From JBBRMQ01 sp038230775 (lineage in GTDB: Bacteria; Acidobacteriota; Thermoanaerobaculia; Gp7-AA8): DNA of 25,050 nt. Under the pieces are notes generated by a model. That model saw only the letters and a list, made by a program, of their open reading frames with translations, had not been told where the DNA came from and searched no databases. Shown here piece by piece: positions 22,069-25,050 of the stretch (its first letter is position 1; every line of letters starts with the position of its first letter). The stretch is from NCBI GenBank assembly GCA_038230775.1, contig JBBRMQ010000032.1, positions 1 to 25,050 of the forward strand, given 5' to 3'. Position numbers and translations under genes: made by a program.

Positions 22069-25050
22069 TTGTCTTCTCTTCGCAAGCTGATCTTCGCAGT
22101 CGCTCTGTTCATCGCCACCCTCGCCACAACCGCCCAACCCGTCCCCGACTCATTGTTCAACGGAATGAAGTGGCGGCTTGTGGGGCCGTTTCGCGGGGGG
22201 CGATCGGAAGCGGTCACCGGGATCCCCGGCGATCCGAACACGTACTTCTTTGGCGGAGCGGCGGGCGGGGTGTGGAAGTCGACGGATGGCGGGGGCAACT
22301 GGACGCCGCTCTTCGACAAGCAATCCGTGCAATCCATTGGCGCGATCGCAGTTGCGGAATCGGATCCGAACATCGTCTACGTCGGCACTGGCGAAGGATG
22401 CATTCGCGGCAACCTCACCTCGGGTGATGGTGTTTACAAGTCGACCGATGGCGGGCGCACGTGGAAGAACGTCGGGCTCAAGGACTCGCGGCAGATCGGC
22501 GCGCTCATCATCCATCCCCGCGATCCGAACATCGTCCTCGTCGCCGCCCTCGGTCACGTCTACGGTCCGAACGCGGAGCGTGGCGTGTTCCGCACGACCG
22601 ACGGCGGCAAGACGTGGGACAAAGTCCTCTTCAAGAACGATCACACGGGCGCGATCGACGTCGTCTTCGATCCGAAGAATCCCAACATCGTGTTTGCGTC
22701 GCTGTGGGAAGTGAACCGCACGCCATGGAGCCTGACGAGCGGCGGCGACGGCAGCGGCTTGTACAAATCGACGGACGGCGGCGCGACCTGGACTCGCCTC
22801 GACGGCCACGGCCTTCCCAAAGGCATCCTCGGCCGCATCGGCGTGAGCGTCTCCGGCGCCGACGACAATCGCGTCTACGCGCTCATCGAGGCGAACGAAG
22901 GAGGTCTCTTCCGCTCCGAGGACGCGGGTGAGACCTGGACGCTGGTAAACGATGACCAGCGCTACCGCCAGCGCGCCTGGTACTTCTCGCATGTTTACGC
23001 CGATCCGAAAACTGCGGACACGGTCTACGTCCTCAACACCGGCGCGTTCCGATCGACGGACGGCGGCAAGACGTTCAACCTTCTTCCCGCGCCGCACGGC
23101 GACCATCACGACCTGTGGATCGATCCGACGAATCCCGCGCGCATGATCAATGCGAACGATGGCGGGGCCACGATCACCACCGACGGCGGCAAGACGTGGA
23201 CGAATCAATACAACCAGCCGACCGCGCAGTTCTACCACGTCGCCGCCGACAACGATTACCCCTACCGCTTGTATGGCGCGCAGCAGGACAACTCCAGCGT
23301 CGCGACCGCGAGCCGCACCGACGCGGGCACCATCGATCGTCAGGACTGGTACCCGGTCGGCGGCGGCGAGAGTGGCTCCATCGCTCCCGATCCACGCAAC
23401 GCGGACATCGTCTACGCCGGCGACAACGGCGGCGTGCTCACGCGATGGGAGAAGCGCACGCGCCAGGCGCAGTACATCAATCCGTGGCCGCTCGATACGT
23501 CCGGCATGGGCGCGGGAGAGCTCGGGCACCGCTTCCAGTGGACCGAGCCCGTCGTGATCTCACCACACGACCCGAACGTGATCTACACCTGCGCGGAGCG
23601 CGTGTTCAAGTCGACGAACAACGGCGTGAGCTGGACCGCGATCAGCCCCGACCTCACGCGCAACGACAAGTCGAAACAGAAACCGTCCGGCGGATTGATC
23701 ACGCTCGACATCACCAGCGTCGAGTACTACGACACCGTCTTCGCATTCACCGAATCAGCGGTGCAGAAGGACCTGCTGTGGGCCGGCACCGATGACGGAC
23801 TCGTTCACGTGTCGCAGGACGGCGGCAAGAACTGGAGCAACGTCACGCCGAAGGGCTTGCCGGAGTGGAGCACGATCAGTCAGATCGATGCCTCGCCGTT
23901 AGACGCCGGCACCGCTTGGATCGCCGTCGATCGCCACCGCCTCGACGACACGCATCCGTACATCTACAAGACGAGCGACTTCGGCAAGACGTGGACGAAG
24001 CTGACGAGCGGCATCCCTGAAACGGCATTCGTGCGCGCCGTGCGGCAGGACCCGAAGCGCAAAGACCTGCTCTACGCCGGAACTGAAACGGGCGTCTACG
24101 CCTCGTTCGACGGCGGGCAGCACTGGCAGTCGCTGCAACTCGATCTGCCCGCGACGCCCGTCACGGATCTCATCATCAAGGACAACGACCTCGCGATCTC
24201 GACGAACGGCCGCGCGTTCTGGGTTCTCGACGATCTCGCGCCGCTGCGCGAAGCGACCGCGACGATCGCCGCGGGCGACATGCACCTCTACACGCCATCG
24301 CCGACGGTTCGCCTTCGCTATCCCGAATCGATCGAGCGTCATCGCCCCGTCGGCTTCTCGCCGACCGGCGCCTACATTGATTACTGGTTCAAGACCGCGC
24401 CCGAGGGCGAGGCCACGCTCGACATCAAGGACGAGCAGGGCCGCCTCGTCCGCAGTTTCTCCAGCAAGAAGAAGAAGACGCTGTTCGAGCAGCCGCCGGA
24501 GTGGCCGGAGCAGGTCAAGCCCATCGAGCTGATTCCCGCGGCCGAGGGGTTCAATCGCTTCCCGTGGAATCTGCGGTACGAGTCGCCGCTCGAGACGCCG
24601 GGACTCTTCTACGCGGGCAACGGTCCGGAAGGGCCGATCGTTCTGCCCGGCAAATACCGCCTAACGCTCACCGCCAACGGCAAGAGCGAGTCCTCGGACC
24701 TCATCGTGCTGCCCGATCCGCGCGTGAAGAACGCGCCCGCCGACCTGCAGAAGGCATTCGACCTGCAGATGAAGGTCAGCAACAGCATCGCTGATCTTCA
24801 TCGTGCGCTGAATCAGATGCGATCGGTTCACAGCGATCTGGAAACGGTGCGCCGCCGTCTCGCCGGCACCGGCCGCGGTGACGCGCTCATCAAGCAGATC
24901 GATCAGTTCGAATCGGACGCCGCGCCCATCGAGGCGACGCTCACCCAGGTCAAACTGAAGAGCTCCGAGGGGACGCTCAGATATCCGGTGATGTTGAACG
25001 AGCAGTTCGATACGTTCCGCGCGATGATCGAAACGCCGACGCCACGCCGA
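22069..25050 (+). CDS. Secreted BNR/sortilin-like beta-propeller protein (partial, runs off right edge)
   Basis: The frame is open for 994 codons from TTG 22069, preceded by a good AAGGAG, to the window end. A signal peptide (LRKLIFAVALFIATLATTAQ) is followed by GMKWRLVGPFRGGRS, typical of the large bacterial proteins annotated as BNR-repeat or sortilin-like glycosyl hydrolases. At least ten BNR/Asp-box motifs (S/T-x-D-x-G-x-x-W) are visible: KSTDGGGNW, KSTDGGRTW, RTTDGGKTW, KSTDGGATW, RSEDAGETW, TTDGGKTW, KSTNNGVSW, SQDGGKNW, KTSDFGKTW and SFDGGQHW. They build two VPS10-type propellers up to about residue 740. A beta-sandwich region (YIDYWFKTAPEGEATLDIKD) and a helical part follow. Relatives are usually 1000-1100 residues, so little is missing. 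True glycosidase activity is unproven for this family; binding of peptides or glycans is equally possible. Confidence 0.9.
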   Translation, partial: MSSLRKLIFAVALFIATLATTAQPVPDSLFNGMKWRLVGPFRGGRSEAVTGIPGDPNTYFFGGAAGGVWKSTDGGGNWTPLFDKQSVQSIGAIAVAESDPNIVYVGTGEGCIRGNLTSGDGVYKSTDGGRTWKNVGLKDSRQIGALIIHPRDPNIVLVAALGHVYGPNAERGVFRTTDGGKTWDKVLFKNDHTGAIDVVFDPKNPNIVFASLWEVNRTPWSLTSGGDGSGLYKSTDGGATWTRLDGHGLPKGILGRIGVSVSGADDNRVYALIEANEGGLFRSEDAGETWTLVNDDQRYRQRAWYFSHVYADPKTADTVYVLNTGAFRSTDGGKTFNLLPAPHGDHHDLWIDPTNPARMINANDGGATITTDGGKTWTNQYNQPTAQFYHVAADNDYPYRLYGAQQDNSSVATASRTDAGTIDRQDWYPVGGGESGSIAPDPRNADIVYAGDNGGVLTRWEKRTRQAQYINPWPLDTSGMGAGELGHRFQWTEPVVISPHDPNVIYTCAERVFKSTNNGVSWTAISPDLTRNDKSKQKPSGGLITLDITSVEYYDTVFAFTESAVQKDLLWAGTDDGLVHVSQDGGKNWSNVTPKGLPEWSTISQIDASPLDAGTAWIAVDRHRLDDTHPYIYKTSDFGKTWTKLTSGIPETAFVRAVRQDPKRKDLLYAGTETGVYASFDGGQHWQSLQLDLPATPVTDLIIKDNDLAISTNGRAFWVLDDLAPLREATATIAAGDMHLYTPSPTVRLRYPESIERHRPVGFSPTGAYIDYWFKTAPEGEATLDIKDEQGRLVRSFSSKKKKTLFEQPPEWPEQVKPIELIPAAEGFNRFPWNLRYESPLETPGLFYAGNGPEGPIVLPGKYRLTLTANGKSESSDLIVLPDPRVKNAPADLQKAFDLQMKVSNSIADLHRALNQMRSVHSDLETVRRRLAGTGRGDALIKQIDQFESDAAPIEATLTQVKLKSSEGTLRYPVMLNEQFDTFRAMIETPTPRR

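Noticed and set aside
22150..23529. Long minus-strand open frame opposite the BNR protein
   Set aside because: It shadows the repeat-bearing frame that has a signal peptide and at least ten Asp-box motifs; its own translation shows no recognisable domain.

Overview
The window is high-GC bacterial DNA dominated by secreted or cell-surface proteins. The gene content suggests Acidobacteriota (Thermoanaerobaculia/Vicinamibacteria-like): an S9 prolyl-oligopeptidase-family peptidase, a sortilin/BNR-repeat propeller, a Calx-beta/beta-helix surface protein with a CTERM-type tail, an M4 protease carrying tandem C-terminal domains that I recall from such genomes, and regulatory-like Ig-fold proteins. 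The taxonomic call is inference; there is no rRNA or other marker gene here.

Layout. 1-1520 (-): a small secreted eight-cysteine protein followed, with an ATGA overlap, by a carboxypeptidase-regulatory-like protein that runs off the left edge. 1635-3749 (+): a complete S9 peptidase. 3750-4211: non-coding or decayed, with a palindrome. 4212-9014 (-): a 1600-residue surface protein (signal peptide, right-handed beta-helix, eight Calx-beta repeats, IPTL-CTERM-like tail). 9198-9717 (+): a decayed second copy of the 3' end of the S9 gene. 9876-12449 (-): a second eight-cysteine protein / regulatory-like protein pair, matching the layout at 1-1520. 12741-13604 (-): a class A beta-lactamase-like lipoprotein. 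13659-14588 (-): an ABC-2 permease lacking its N-terminal membrane segment. 14597-15880 (+): a GspG-like pseudopilin domain fused to Ig-like modules. 16073-19720 (+): a large thermolysin-family (M4) protease. 20172-21181 (-): a two-gene unit of a four-helix membrane protein and an iodotyrosine-deiodinase-like nitroreductase. 21577-21891 (+): an ABC ATPase cut off after its N-terminal third. 22069-25050 (+): a BNR/sortilin-like propeller protein that runs off the right edge.

How the genes relate. Most products are predicted to act outside the cytoplasm: peptidases (S9, M4), adhesin- or scaffold-like repeat proteins, a beta-lactamase and Ig-fold proteins. Only two linked sets look functionally coupled: the repeated eight-cysteine + regulatory-like pair, and the deiodinase-like + membrane protein pair. 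The region also shows rearrangement: a partial gene duplication with internal deletion, two complementary ABC-transporter fragments on opposite strands 7 kb apart, and several dispersed palindromes between genes.

The best candidate for something undescribed is the duplicated pair of a small secreted eight-cysteine protein with a large Ig-fold protein. The iodotyrosine-deiodinase-like enzyme with its conserved substrate-binding triad is the most testable biochemical prediction.
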